A stretch of DNA of 64,000 nucleotides from Candidatus Bathyarchaeota archaeon (lineage in GTDB: Archaea; Thermoproteota; Bathyarchaeia; Bathyarchaeales; Bathycorpusculaceae), in assembly GCA_026014745.1 (NCBI GenBank), contig JAOZHS010000001.1, forward strand, positions 496,001 to 560,000, in the 5' to 3' direction. This document shows positions 54,736 through 62,949 of this stretch, one piece after another. The notes beneath the pieces are model-generated. The model saw only the letters and a program-made list of their open reading frames with translations. It did not search any database and was not told the origin of the DNA. A program made the translations under genes and the position numbers. The first letter of the stretch is position 1; the number at the start of each line of letters is the position of its first letter.

Positions 54736-56181
54736 ATGGCGTGTGGGAGTTTGGATTTGCGAGTCCTCTTTGTTGAGCCACCGAAGGACATATGGTTTGT
54801 TATGGGTGAGTATTTGCCGCCTCCTTATGGCATCATCCAGCTTGCGGCATATTTGGAAAAGCACGTCAGCGGCGTAGAGTTGGGTGTGCTAGATTGTAAC
54901 GCTGAGAAAGTTGATTGGGCAGCCATGGAGCAACGCATAGCTCAGTTTCGACCCGATGTGGTGGCTTGTGCGTCTTTGGCTACTTGCAATACCTACGCTG
55001 TAATCAAAACACTTGAAATTGCCAAGCGAATGGTCCCAAATGTTCTAACAGTTACTGGAGGGCAACATTTCACCGCCACCGCCCAGCAAAGCCTGCAGTC
55101 GTACCCTGAACTTGACGTTATCGTGCGCGGCGAAGGCGAACAAACCCTAACTGAACTCATAAAAACCTATCAAACCAAAGGCGACTTAGGCAACATCCAA
55201 GGGATATCCTATCGAAGCGGCGAAAAAATCATCAACAACGGCGAGCGCCCCCAAATCCAGAACCTCGAAGACCTCCCCTTCCCAGGCTATCACCTTGTCA
55301 AAGACAACATGCTCAAATACCATTTTACGGTCATGGGCGGCAAAAACACCCCCTACGCTCTCATAGAAGGCGGTCGAGGATGCAACCATCAATGCACGTT
55401 TTGTACGCAGTGGCGGCATTGGCAAGCGTGCTGGCGCGTGAAATCCCCCAAACGCATCGCTGATGAGTTGGCGTATTGCCACAACGAGTTCGGCAGCAAA
55501 TTCATTTGGTTAACCGATGACAATTTCGGGTCTGGGCAGCGTCCCGCAGAGATCGCTGAGGAAATTATTGCCAAAAAGTTGCCTGAGGACGTGTATTGGT
55601 TTGTGCAAGCCCGATGCGACGACATCATCCGCAACAAAGACATCCTGCCCCGCCTGCGGAAGTCAGGGTTGAATTGGGTGCTGCTTGGCGTGGAGAATTC
55701 TAACCCCAAAACTCTTGAAGGCTTCAAAAAAGGCATAAGCCCCACCGATGCAAAAACCGCCGTGAAACTCCTCAAAGACAACGGCATCTTCGCCCACGCT
55801 ATGCTAATCATTGGCAACCGACCAGACACCCACCAAAGCATTCAAGAAATGCGCGTCTTCGCCAACGATTTAGACCCTGACTTCGTCATGTTTGGAATCC
55901 TAACACCCTTTCCAGGCACCGAAATCTATGCGGAAGCAGAACGCAACGGTTGGCTTATGGACAAGAACTGGTCGCACTACGACATGATTCACGCCATCAT
56001 GCCCACCGAGACCCTAACGCCTCAAGAAGTGCAAGAAGAACTCTACCATTGCTACCGCGACTTCTACGGTTCCTGGAGCCGACGCTTAGACGGGCTCTTT
56101 GGCAAAAACAAGCTTAAGCGGAAGGTTTTCTGGCATATGGCGTCAACTGGCGTGATGGGAAAGGTGAAATCGCTGTTTTAA
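54736..56181 (+). CDS. B12-binding radical SAM protein
   Basis: A 481 aa protein with an N-terminal B12-binding-like domain (PPYGIIQLAAYLEKHVSGVELGVLDCNAE in part, VTGGQHFTATAQ) and a radical SAM core with ligands in GRGCNHQCTFC. A C-terminal region with an HExxx-free helical tail follows. GEGEQTLTELI matches the family link. It differs from the divergent homologue at 53041-54405, so they are not a recent duplication. Substrate unknown. Confidence 0.83.
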   Translation: MACGSLDLRVLFVEPPKDIWFVMGEYLPPPYGIIQLAAYLEKHVSGVELGVLDCNAEKVDWAAMEQRIAQFRPDVVACASLATCNTYAVIKTLEIAKRMVPNVLTVTGGQHFTATAQQSLQSYPELDVIVRGEGEQTLTELIKTYQTKGDLGNIQGISYRSGEKIINNGERPQIQNLEDLPFPGYHLVKDNMLKYHFTVMGGKNTPYALIEGGRGCNHQCTFCTQWRHWQACWRVKSPKRIADELAYCHNEFGSKFIWLTDDNFGSGQRPAEIAEEIIAKKLPEDVYWFVQARCDDIIRNKDILPRLRKSGLNWVLLGVENSNPKTLEGFKKGISPTDAKTAVKLLKDNGIFAHAMLIIGNRPDTHQSIQEMRVFANDLDPDFVMFGILTPFPGTEIYAEAERNGWLMDKNWSHYDMIHAIMPTETLTPQEVQEELYHCYRDFYGSWSRRLDGLFGKNKLKRKVFWHMASTGVMGKVKSLF

Positions 56182-56237
56182 ACCAAAAAACACTCAAAAA
56201 ACAGGATTCAACCGCCCTTCCATGGTTTCAGTTTGCT

Positions 56238-56876
56238 GTGGAGATTGTGGGGTTGGCTTTGCTTCCCCTTCTGGTTACGCAAACAAGCGTGGGCACCTTC
56301 GAGGTGAATGCCCAAAACTACTTTATCGGCGCCGCCTTCATCGCCCTCTGTCTGATGGGCATAATCGCCGTCTTCCACCCCGCCAAATGCAGAGGCATCT
56401 TCGAGAAATCTCAGGTAAAAACCTCTCCACAAAACGCTGACCCCCTACCAATCAGCGGGCATCACCCCGACTGCAAACAATACACACCAAACAGGATCAC
56501 CCTTGGCACGCGAAAGATTTGCGCAGCCTGCAGTGGACTCTTAATCGGAGGGGTGGCGGCTTTGGTTTTGGCGTTTCTCTACTTTTTTGCAGGTCTACCC
56601 CTGTTTTGGGGCAACCTATGGCTGCTGGTGCTTGGGGAATTGTTGATGGTTTTGGGGTTGGCACAAATCAAATTCTCTGGTTATGGCAAAGCTGCTGTTA
56701 ACGCGCTTTTTGTTGTGGGCGCATTTGTGGTTTTGGCTCAAACTAACCTGTTAAGCGGGGGCTTGATAGTTGATGTTTTTGCGCTTGGCTTAATTGCGTA
56801 TGCGCTTTGGCTTAGAATTTTGCTCTCTGAGTGGAACAACAGGCGAACATGCCTAAAATGCGGGGAGTGTTTTTAG
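56238..56876 (+). CDS. Membrane protein with HHPDC...CxxC motif
   Basis: A 212 aa protein from GTG 56238, though the frame is open to the previous gene and the start is uncertain. Two N-terminal helices, then a soluble stretch with GHHPDCKQYTPNRI and KICAACSGLLIGG, followed by four more helices. The His/Cys pattern (HPxC...CAxCxGL) resembles DUF2085-like archaeal membrane proteins and looks metal-binding. A final CLKCGEC lies at the C-terminus. Ends 4 bp inside the convergent gene. Confidence 0.65.
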   Translation: MEIVGLALLPLLVTQTSVGTFEVNAQNYFIGAAFIALCLMGIIAVFHPAKCRGIFEKSQVKTSPQNADPLPISGHHPDCKQYTPNRITLGTRKICAACSGLLIGGVAALVLAFLYFFAGLPLFWGNLWLLVLGELLMVLGLAQIKFSGYGKAAVNALFVVGAFVVLAQTNLLSGGLIVDVFALGLIAYALWLRILLSEWNNRRTCLKCGECF

Positions 56877-57211
56877 TATCTACGGTGTTTTCTTCCAAAG
56901 AGTCCGCCTAAGATGACCAAGACGCCGATGATTACTATTATAAGGGGCCAGAGGTATTGCCAGAAGTCAAAGATGTATCCGCTTGCCTGCAAAAGTGAGC
57001 CTAACCCGACAAGTAAAATGATAACACCGAAAATGACTGCTACAATCATGCCGCCGTGGGGTAAGCCGAAGCATTCGCCCTCAACTCGTCTGTAATGTTC
57101 TCGGTCGCTTCCCGGATACTGTTCGCCTACAGTGTAGAGGGGGGCTCCACAGTTTGTGCAGTTCCTTGCATCGTCTGGATTTTGAGTGCCGCATCTGCTA
57201 CAATAAACCAC
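56873..57211 (-). CDS. Zinc-ribbon membrane protein
   Basis: A 112 aa protein with an N-terminal zinc ribbon (YCSRCGTQNPDDARNCTNCGAPL) followed by two transmembrane helices and a basic tail (GRKHRRY). This is a common archaeal arrangement of unknown function, with the ribbon facing the cytosol. Convergent with the previous gene. Confidence 0.75.
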   Translation of the reverse strand: MVYCSRCGTQNPDDARNCTNCGAPLYTVGEQYPGSDREHYRRVEGECFGLPHGGMIVAVIFGVIILLVGLGSLLQASGYIFDFWQYLWPLIIVIIGVLVILGGLFGRKHRRY

Positions 57212-57305
57212 AATAACTCCTCAGACACGTTTAGGTGTGATTTGGTTTTAAGATTTGTGGTCAACAGTTTGGTGCAGGGCTTTTCTGATTTGAATTGCCC
57301 TTGGC

Positions 57306-57803
57306 TTAAAGAGTTAATACTTGGCGGGCGCTATACCCTGCCTGTTTCAGTGTAGCATCGATAAACTCTATTTTTACTGGTGTAACCTTCACCAATACTA
57401 CGGTTTGGGGAAATTCTTCTATCCCTAACTCCTTTGCGGTTTCTTCCCAGTTGTATGCTTCCAACCCCTCACTAAATTCGAAAGATTCCTCCCGCGATAT
57501 TATTTTTACCAAACCCGTGATTTGTGCACCTTTCGCACTGTTCCAGCCCTTATAGGGCAGGAAAACACCAATGCTGACTCGGGGGTTTTCTTTTATGTTT
57601 TTGAGTTTAATTCCGGGTTCACCAACAAAATAAATGGTTAACCCTTTGGAGCGGTACTCAAGTGGAGTTGCCCTTGGAACATTACCGCTGCAGGTAGCAA
57701 GCACACACATGTTAGTACTCTGCAAAAACGCAGCAATACGCTCTTTTAGGTCACTATCTGCGAGGGGTTTTCCAGAAAGATATCCTTGGGGCTCTGAACT
57801 CAT
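57306..57803 (-). CDS. Pyridoxamine 5'-phosphate oxidase-family protein
   Basis: A 165 aa flavin-binding split-barrel protein. FLQSTNMCVLATCSGNVPRATPLEY and LTIYFVGEPGIKLKNIKENPRVSIGVF are typical of PPOX-class FMN or F420-binding reductases. The length excludes a second domain. Substrate unknown. A short stand-alone gene with no operon partner. Confidence 0.85.
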   Translation of the reverse strand: MSSEPQGYLSGKPLADSDLKERIAAFLQSTNMCVLATCSGNVPRATPLEYRSKGLTIYFVGEPGIKLKNIKENPRVSIGVFLPYKGWNSAKGAQITGLVKIISREESFEFSEGLEAYNWEETAKELGIEEFPQTVVLVKVTPVKIEFIDATLKQAGYSARQVLTL

Positions 57804-57940
57804 AAAAACGCCTCATTAAATCAAGATTACTGCAACTAATAAGGTTAACAAAAAGAGTCGGAGAACTTGGAAGGATTTGGGGGGCCTCCCATTTGAACAG
57901 GAATCTAGGAGCAAATTCTATTTATGGACATTTTTCTTCT

Positions 57941-57958
57941 GTTTTAATCAATTAAAAC
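57941..57958. promoter_or_regulatory. Palindrome GTTTTAAT-CA-ATTAAAAC
   Basis: Perfect 8-bp arms with a 2-nt centre in the 449-bp gap before ywbE. It is 59 bp upstream of a small basic open frame and could be an operator. Nothing else is recognised in 57804-58016. Confidence 0.45.
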
Positions 57959-58016
57959 AAAAATCATGCAAACTCCTATATGTAACATCGCGGCTTTGAA
58001 GTGGAAGCGATTGAAT

Positions 58017-58205
58017 ATGAACCGTGAAAATTATAAAGTGGACAGAAAAAAACCAAAACAAAACAATGCGGTTAGCAGATCCAAAAGGCAAATGCTTGCA
58101 ACCCCTAAAATTACTAATTCTGCTGCTACGCCCAAACTACGTGAAATATACTCATCTAAAACTGAATGGGCAACAAAGGTTCTGCCTAAAATAAAAGAGC
58201 AGTAG
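58017..58205 (+). CDS. Possible small basic protein
   Basis: A 62-codon open frame (start MNRENYKVDRKKPKQ, end KVLPKIKEQ), strongly basic with no hydrophobic segment and no recognisable family. An in-frame ATG 17 codons upstream exists. No clear ribosome binding site. It may be chance; its basic composition and position behind a palindrome are the only arguments in favour. Confidence 0.25.
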   Translation: MNRENYKVDRKKPKQNNAVSRSKRQMLATPKITNSAATPKLREIYSSKTEWATKVLPKIKEQ

Positions 58206-58267
58206 TTTTTAAGGGCAAACTTAGAAGAACTAACATTTTTTAGTTTCTTAAATTGGGGTACAGTTGG

Positions 58268-58462
58268 TTGCAGCCGAATCAGCAAAGAAGCAACATCAAA
58301 GCAGGCATTCACGTAAGAATCGTTTTGAAGCAGGACCAGCAAAGCGGTAAATTAACTGACGGTATCGTCAAAAGTATCCTTACCAACAGCCCAACGCATC
58401 CCCATGGAATCAAGGTGCGATTAACCGACGGCAAAGTCGGCAGAGTACAAACAATAACATAA
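58268..58462 (+). CDS. ywbE: YwbE family protein (DUF2196)
   Basis: About 64 aa. NIKAGIHVRIVLKQDQQSG then KLTDGIVKSILTNSPTHPHG and IKVRLTDGKVGRVQ match the YwbE family almost end to end. These are short KOW-like beta-barrel proteins, suggesting nucleic-acid binding, but the function is unknown. No ATG is available: TTG 58268 (MQPNQQRSN...) aligns best, with TTG 58253 as an alternative. Confidence 0.85.
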   Translation: MQPNQQRSNIKAGIHVRIVLKQDQQSGKLTDGIVKSILTNSPTHPHGIKVRLTDGKVGRVQTIT

Positions 58463-58477
58463 TGCAGGCACACCCAG

Positions 58478-59116
58478 TTAACTGTCGTAGCTTCTTCTAA
58501 AGTAAACCAATGAGACAGACACAACTGCTATCACAAATAGGGTACCTGCCAATGGAAACTCGGGAACTGTAGGAGTTGCACTTGGAACTTGATTTATCGT
58601 TTGATTTCCATTAACGGGTGATGAAACCATAAAAAATGGTATGCTGATTGCCTTTTTTGGGAGTTGAAAAACATACTCGGTTCCGTTTATAAAATAGCTG
58701 CCTTGCGCATAAGCATCGATTGTCAGCGTATGGTACCCTTTGGGTATTTGGGTAAGGGTGAAGTTATGCTGTAAGATTTGATAACTGTTCCAATGACCAA
58801 CATCCGCTCCAGGTGGAAAAGGGCACCATTTGCTGCTGCTCATCCAGTCTCCTTTGTAATTACTTATGAGGTGAACATAGGTGGAGATTCCAGGGAGGCT
58901 ATTGATTTCTTTGGTAAAGCAAACGTTGATTGTCCCATTGGTGTAGGTTGCATTTTCTTTTGGGCTTAACACCTTGACTGAAAAAACTGCATTATCCGGC
59001 GGAGATGTATGAGTTGGAAAAATTATTGGATTAGCCTTAGTCACCTCAACAACGGGGAGCATAGCGAGTAATGAGAAAACAAGCATAATAGCAAAAAGTA
59101 ACGCTTTCCTCTTCAT
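58478..59116 (-). CDS. Secreted GDWM-domain protein with PEF-type C-terminus
   Basis: A 212 aa protein from ATG 59116 (MKRKALLF; an earlier TTG is in frame). Signal peptide, then a domain with NGTINVCF, ISNYKGDWMSSSKWCPFPPG and NGTEYVFQLPK, shared with the protein at 39006-39902. The C-terminus VPEFPLAGTLF, a hydrophobic helix and RRS resembles PEF-CTERM sorting signals, whereas the paralogue keeps an Ig module and an ordinary TM anchor. Function unknown. Confidence 0.72.
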   Translation of the reverse strand: MKRKALLFAIMLVFSLLAMLPVVEVTKANPIIFPTHTSPPDNAVFSVKVLSPKENATYTNGTINVCFTKEINSLPGISTYVHLISNYKGDWMSSSKWCPFPPGADVGHWNSYQILQHNFTLTQIPKGYHTLTIDAYAQGSYFINGTEYVFQLPKKAISIPFFMVSSPVNGNQTINQVPSATPTVPEFPLAGTLFVIAVVSVSLVYFRRSYDS

Positions 59117-59235
59117 ATCCACCAATTCTTCTAGATTGCCGTTGCCTTATGAGGTTTTACATAAAGCTGCTGCTACATAAAAAATACCTAAAATGGGCGG
59201 TTACCCCATTTTTGGATTCATCGATTTCAGCTTAC

Positions 59236-60564
59236 CTATGCTTCAGGTTCGGGGGCAGGTTGTGGACAGCAACGATACTCTTGGGCTTTGTCCAGTAACT
59301 CAATCTTGCGTTTGAGTAGTTCATTCTCAAGCCTCTTATGCTCAAGGTCCAACTCGATTTCTCGTTTTCGCGTCTCATCACATACATCGCAAGAGTCAAG
59401 GCAGCCCTTCACGAGCAGTCCAGGAGTCGGAAGAGAAGACCGCACTTCAAACGAAAACTCCTTAGTTTTAGTCGAAAGGTTTCCGTCTACATTAACCAAT
59501 CCTGCCTCAGCAAGTTGGGCATTCACCGCTGCGACCGCTTGTCTTCGCATGGTTAGAGAAATGGGTTGTTGACTTGCCACCGTGCTGGTGCGTGCTGAAA
59601 CCGTGGCTGTAGCTGTGATTGTTTGGGTATTCTTCTCTGCAGCTTCACTCTGCCTTGCCATGTTTTCCAACTCTAAGCGTTTGGGGCTCGTTGCAAGTAC
59701 GGCAGTTGCCAGCGTAGCAATTGAGCCCTTTGAGCCAAAGGCGTTGTTCGTGACTTTGGTGTCACCGGCTGGGTCAATTACTCGCTTCTCGATTGATACA
59801 AAACTAAACTTCACAGTTTGAGTCTTATTTATCTGGTAGAAGTAGTATGTGACGGCATGGCATTTGTTGGGGTTGCTGAACTCTCGTGACGAGGCTTCAA
59901 GGTGATCTTGACTTTCGCCTTCTTGGTGGCTTCGGGTCTCCACTTCACCGATGGTTTTGGAGCCAGCAGTGCGAGTTGCATTCTCCGACCGATTATGCGC
60001 AGCTTGAGCATGCTGAGTCAGTTCCCGCATGAACTCGCTTGTCGATTCCCCGTCAAAGTTGCCCTTTGCGTTAACCGAAGGGCTTGTAAATATGGTTTCT
60101 AGAATTCCGCTTGCGTTACTATGCGTATCATAATGCCCTTTTGTTGTATTGGTCGAGTTTGCCGAGTCTCGTATAGTCAGGTCGCTCATGAATTCATCCA
60201 TGCTGGTCATATAATACTGCTCTTCAGAAGTCTGCTCTGTTCGGTAATTTAGCTTAGTTTCACTGTCATAGGTGAATCGGCTCCGCCGATCACTGGTGAA
60301 GAGCCGGACTTTTTCGCCTGGAAGCAGAGTCGTCGAATACACCAAGTCACCCAGTGCTAGAGGTCCAGGGCACCTTTCCAGCCTCGCGGTAATGACTACT
60401 TCCACATTGACGGTTTGCCGTGCCGCAACAGCGCCTACCGTAACGGGATGCAACAGCCTATATTGATATTGCAGCACATCACAGGCAGGAAAAGAATCAA
60501 GCTGCGGACAACAAGGAACGATAAATTCTTGAGATTTTTCTTTTCTTGACATGTTTCTTCCCAT
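59236..60564 (-). CDS. Unknown 442-aa protein with central polar region and coiled-coil tail
   Basis: No named family recognised. The N-terminal third is beta-rich with LERCPGPLALGDLVYSTTL and LPGEKVRLFTSDRRSRFTYD, which look strongly conserved. The middle is rich in Ser/Thr/Glu/His with little hydrophobic content, and QTVKFSFVSIEKRVIDP is a further strand. The C-terminus has CLDSCDVCDE followed by a long charged coiled coil (KREIELDLEHKRLENELLKR) and a CCPQ end. Four cysteine pairs hint at metal or disulphide sites. No signal peptide. Monocistronic. Confidence 0.7.
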   Translation of the reverse strand: MGRNMSRKEKSQEFIVPCCPQLDSFPACDVLQYQYRLLHPVTVGAVAARQTVNVEVVITARLERCPGPLALGDLVYSTTLLPGEKVRLFTSDRRSRFTYDSETKLNYRTEQTSEEQYYMTSMDEFMSDLTIRDSANSTNTTKGHYDTHSNASGILETIFTSPSVNAKGNFDGESTSEFMRELTQHAQAAHNRSENATRTAGSKTIGEVETRSHQEGESQDHLEASSREFSNPNKCHAVTYYFYQINKTQTVKFSFVSIEKRVIDPAGDTKVTNNAFGSKGSIATLATAVLATSPKRLELENMARQSEAAEKNTQTITATATVSARTSTVASQQPISLTMRRQAVAAVNAQLAEAGLVNVDGNLSTKTKEFSFEVRSSLPTPGLLVKGCLDSCDVCDETRKREIELDLEHKRLENELLKRKIELLDKAQEYRCCPQPAPEPEA

Positions 60565-60723
60565 CCAAAAGCTGACAAATAATTAAGGGAACAATACTAA
60601 TTCAGATCATTTGCTTTAGTTTTACTTTTAAAACTTTTGACTACGAGCGTTAAGCGTATCAAGTTTTTCATTACATTCAAATTACAGGCCCAACCGAAAA
60701 GTCCCGGCAGGTTAGAATTAGAT

Positions 60724-60801
60724 TGGTGGGGCCTCCCGGATTTGAACCGGAGTCTATAGAGCCCAAGTCTACAAGCCTGGACCAAGCTAGCCGAAGGCCC
60801 C
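60724..60801 (-). tRNA. tRNA-Pro(TGG), CCA encoded
   Basis: On the minus strand: acceptor GGGGCCT/AGGCCCC, discriminator A, CCA encoded. D-stem GGC/GCT. Anticodon arm GTAGA-CTTGGGC-TCTAT gives anticodon TGG. T-arm TCCGG-TTCAAAT-CCGGG. Nothing else of note was seen in 60565-60899. Confidence 0.88.
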
Positions 60802-60899
60802 ACGTTTTGCTGGAGAAGAATAGTTTAGGTTGCATCATAAAAACCTTGTCAAATCAAACCCGCAAATTTAGCTCTGCCTTCTTGGCTTCGAGGGTTTGG

Positions 60900-61232
60900 T
60901 TATTTTTGGCGTAGGTTGCATTGGAGAACTTTGGGGCAGACGAGGCATTCTTCTTGCTGAAAGCGGCTCTCTGCGGGTTGATTGAGTAAGCCGCTGTAGT
61001 GGGCGCATTTGGCTGGGGAGTCAAGGACGGTGGGGTAGTCGACGGGTCTGATTTGGGTGATTTTGTTTTTTTCGGTGACTATGTTGAGTTTGGACATGCA
61101 GTAGGGGCATGCGTAGTGGGTTTGGCGGGGGAAGACGGAGGTGTCTGTAATCACGGTTGGTTTATCGAATGTTTTTTCGCATCCCTTGTAGGGGCATTTG
61201 AGTTTGTTTGATTGTTGCGAAAACAGACGCAT
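60900..61232 (-). CDS. Zinc-finger protein, four CxxC-type sites
   Basis: About 110 aa from ATG 61232 (MRLFSQQSNKLKCP). Cys pairs CPYKGC, CPYCMSK and a C-terminal CAHYSGLL...CLVCPKVLQC suggest one zinc ribbon plus a second metal or Fe-S site. The first part (CPYKGCEKTFDKPTVITD) resembles archaeal proteins annotated only as zinc-finger hypotheticals. Function unknown. Confidence 0.65.
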   Translation of the reverse strand: MRLFSQQSNKLKCPYKGCEKTFDKPTVITDTSVFPRQTHYACPYCMSKLNIVTEKNKITQIRPVDYPTVLDSPAKCAHYSGLLNQPAESRFQQEECLVCPKVLQCNLRQK

Positions 61233-61330
61233 GCTGATGCCTCCAACCAACTGGCATGGTATCGTAATATTTAATAAAGCTATCTTGTACGTCCAAAAAA
61301 CTGGCTATGTGCACAACACATCTACAAAAG

Positions 61331-61407
61331 TGGAGCCTCGAGCGGGCTTTGATCCCGCGGCCTGCTGCTTACGAGGCAGCCGCTCTACCAGGCTGAGCCA
61401 TCGGGGC
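61331..61407 (-). tRNA. tRNA-Thr(CGT), unusual T-loop
   Basis: On the minus strand: 5' GCCCCGA pairs with 3' TCGAGGC except for a C4-A69 mismatch. U73 followed by encoded CCA fits archaeal tRNA-Thr. Anticodon arm GCTGC-CTCGTAA-GCAGC gives CGT. The T-loop is ATCAAAG, so position 54 is A instead of U. Probably functional but divergent. The rest of the gap 61251-61546 shows no feature. Confidence 0.82.
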
Positions 61408-61546
61408 ACCTTGTTATGGGTACTGTTGGTTTTCGTGTTTTTAAATGTTGGTTTAGCCGCGTTGACTTTTGATTTACCTATCAAGTTAGTGGTATGTTGG
61501 TTTTTGGCGTGACTATCGAAAAGCTATTTAGCTAATTCAGCGATTT

Positions 61547-61792
61547 ATGGGTGGGGAAAAATCGTTGGCTTTAACAAAAAATGAGGTTGTTTTAGTTTTA
61601 AACAAATTAAAAATCGCATACTCTAACGATGTTGTAGAGGTCTTAACCTCTTCAACCGTCGTTGATGAGCAACTCGCATGCAAAGTCTTCAAATCCGCCT
61701 TCTACGTAGCCACCGAAGAAAACAGAAGAATCGTAACTGCACAAGACGTACAAAAAGTCCTCGACCAACTGCAGACCCTTGCACCCACCTAA
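61547..61792 (+). CDS. Small helical protein, histone-fold/AAA-lid-like
   Basis: An 81 aa all-helical protein of unknown family. The end (ATEENRRIVTAQDVQKVLDQL) has the helix-turn-VTxxDVxxxL pattern seen in histone folds and in the lid domains of AAA+ ATPases. The N-terminus lacks the archaeal histone consensus. Single gene before thiL. Confidence 0.55.
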   Translation: MGGEKSLALTKNEVVLVLNKLKIAYSNDVVEVLTSSTVVDEQLACKVFKSAFYVATEENRRIVTAQDVQKVLDQLQTLAPT

Positions 61793-61920
61793 AATAAGCA
61801 ACCTCAAGCGGAAACTGTTCCAAACGCTTGGCTAGCTTTCCCTATGAATTATATAAGCGTCAATTTTAAAAGGTGTAACGCGCCTAACTAATGATAAGGG
61901 TTTTTGGCGGAGAAGGGCGC

Positions 61921-62949
61921 ATGGATAAACACAGTGCCAAAGGGGCTGGCAGAGTAACCAGCAAAGATTTGGGCGAACACAAAATTATCGAAATCATAAA
62001 AAGCAAACTATCCCCCATGCCCAACATGCCTGTGCCGTTTGGCGACGACGTGTCCGCCGTTAGCCTTGACCCCCAAACTGTAGCGGTGCTAAAAACTGAT
62101 ATGCTCGTCGGCAAAACCGATGTCCCCAAACATATGAGTCTCTGGCAAGCCGCACGAAAAGCCCTCATCATGAACATCAGCGACTTCGCCTCCAAAGGCG
62201 TCCAACCCACCGCTGCCTTAGTGTCCTTGGGGTTGCCGCGTAATCTGTTAACCAAAGACATTGAAGAACTCGCAAGTGGTCTCAATTCGGGCGCCCAAGA
62301 GTATGATGCCTACATCATCGGTGGTGACACTAACGAAGCCTCCGACCTCGTAATTGCCATTTCGTTGTTTGGTACTGCACAAAAATCCAACCTGATGCTG
62401 CGAAGCGGAGCAAAACCGGGCGATATCCTTGCCGTAACGGGGTTTTTTGGTAAATCCGCTGCGGGGTTGCGGTTGCTGCTTGATGAGCAATGCCAAACGT
62501 CCCATAACCTGCGTGATGTGCTGTTGGGGGCGGTTTGTATGCCCAAAGCCCGCTTAGCTGAAGGATTGGCGCTTAGCAGGTCAGGCGGGGTTTCAGCTTC
62601 AATTGATTCTAGTGATGGTTTGGCGTGGAGTCTGCATGAAATCGCCCGCTTAAGCAACGTGGGCTTCTTGGTGGATAGTATTCCGGTGGCTGATGAGGTG
62701 CGTAGGTTTGCCGAGTTCAACCGCTTAGATGCTGTGGAGTTGGCGTTGCATGGCGGCGAAGAATACGAGTTGGTCGTTACGGTTAAGCCTAAAAACTGGG
62801 TGGACGCGGAAACCGCCGTGGAAGCCGTGGGGAGCTGCCTGTTGCCGATTGGGAAAGTGACCCGCGAAACTGATGTCGTCTTAAATGTGGATGGCAAAAA
62901 GTGCCCCATAGAAGACCGCGGCTGGGAACATTTCAAAACCAAAATCTAA
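61921..62949 (+). CDS. thiL: Thiamine-monophosphate kinase
   Basis: Phosphorylates thiamine monophosphate to the diphosphate cofactor with ATP. 342 aa from ATG 61921 (ribosome binding site GGAG just upstream; the frame is open 10 codons earlier). AIRS/PurM-fold motifs: PFGDDVSAV, KTDMLVGKTD, MNISDFASKGVQP, IGGDTNEASDL, and the C-terminal HGGEEYELVVTV. Its stop overlaps the convergent trmY end by 4 bp. Confidence 0.93.
   Translation: MDKHSAKGAGRVTSKDLGEHKIIEIIKSKLSPMPNMPVPFGDDVSAVSLDPQTVAVLKTDMLVGKTDVPKHMSLWQAARKALIMNISDFASKGVQPTAALVSLGLPRNLLTKDIEELASGLNSGAQEYDAYIIGGDTNEASDLVIAISLFGTAQKSNLMLRSGAKPGDILAVTGFFGKSAAGLRLLLDEQCQTSHNLRDVLLGAVCMPKARLAEGLALSRSGGVSASIDSSDGLAWSLHEIARLSNVGFLVDSIPVADEVRRFAEFNRLDAVELALHGGEEYELVVTVKPKNWVDAETAVEAVGSCLLPIGKVTRETDVVLNVDGKKCPIEDRGWEHFKTKI

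Noticed and set aside
56222-56440. 72-codon frame overlapping the membrane protein at 56238
   Set aside because: Out-of-frame shadow; the product has no hydrophobic or domain pattern.
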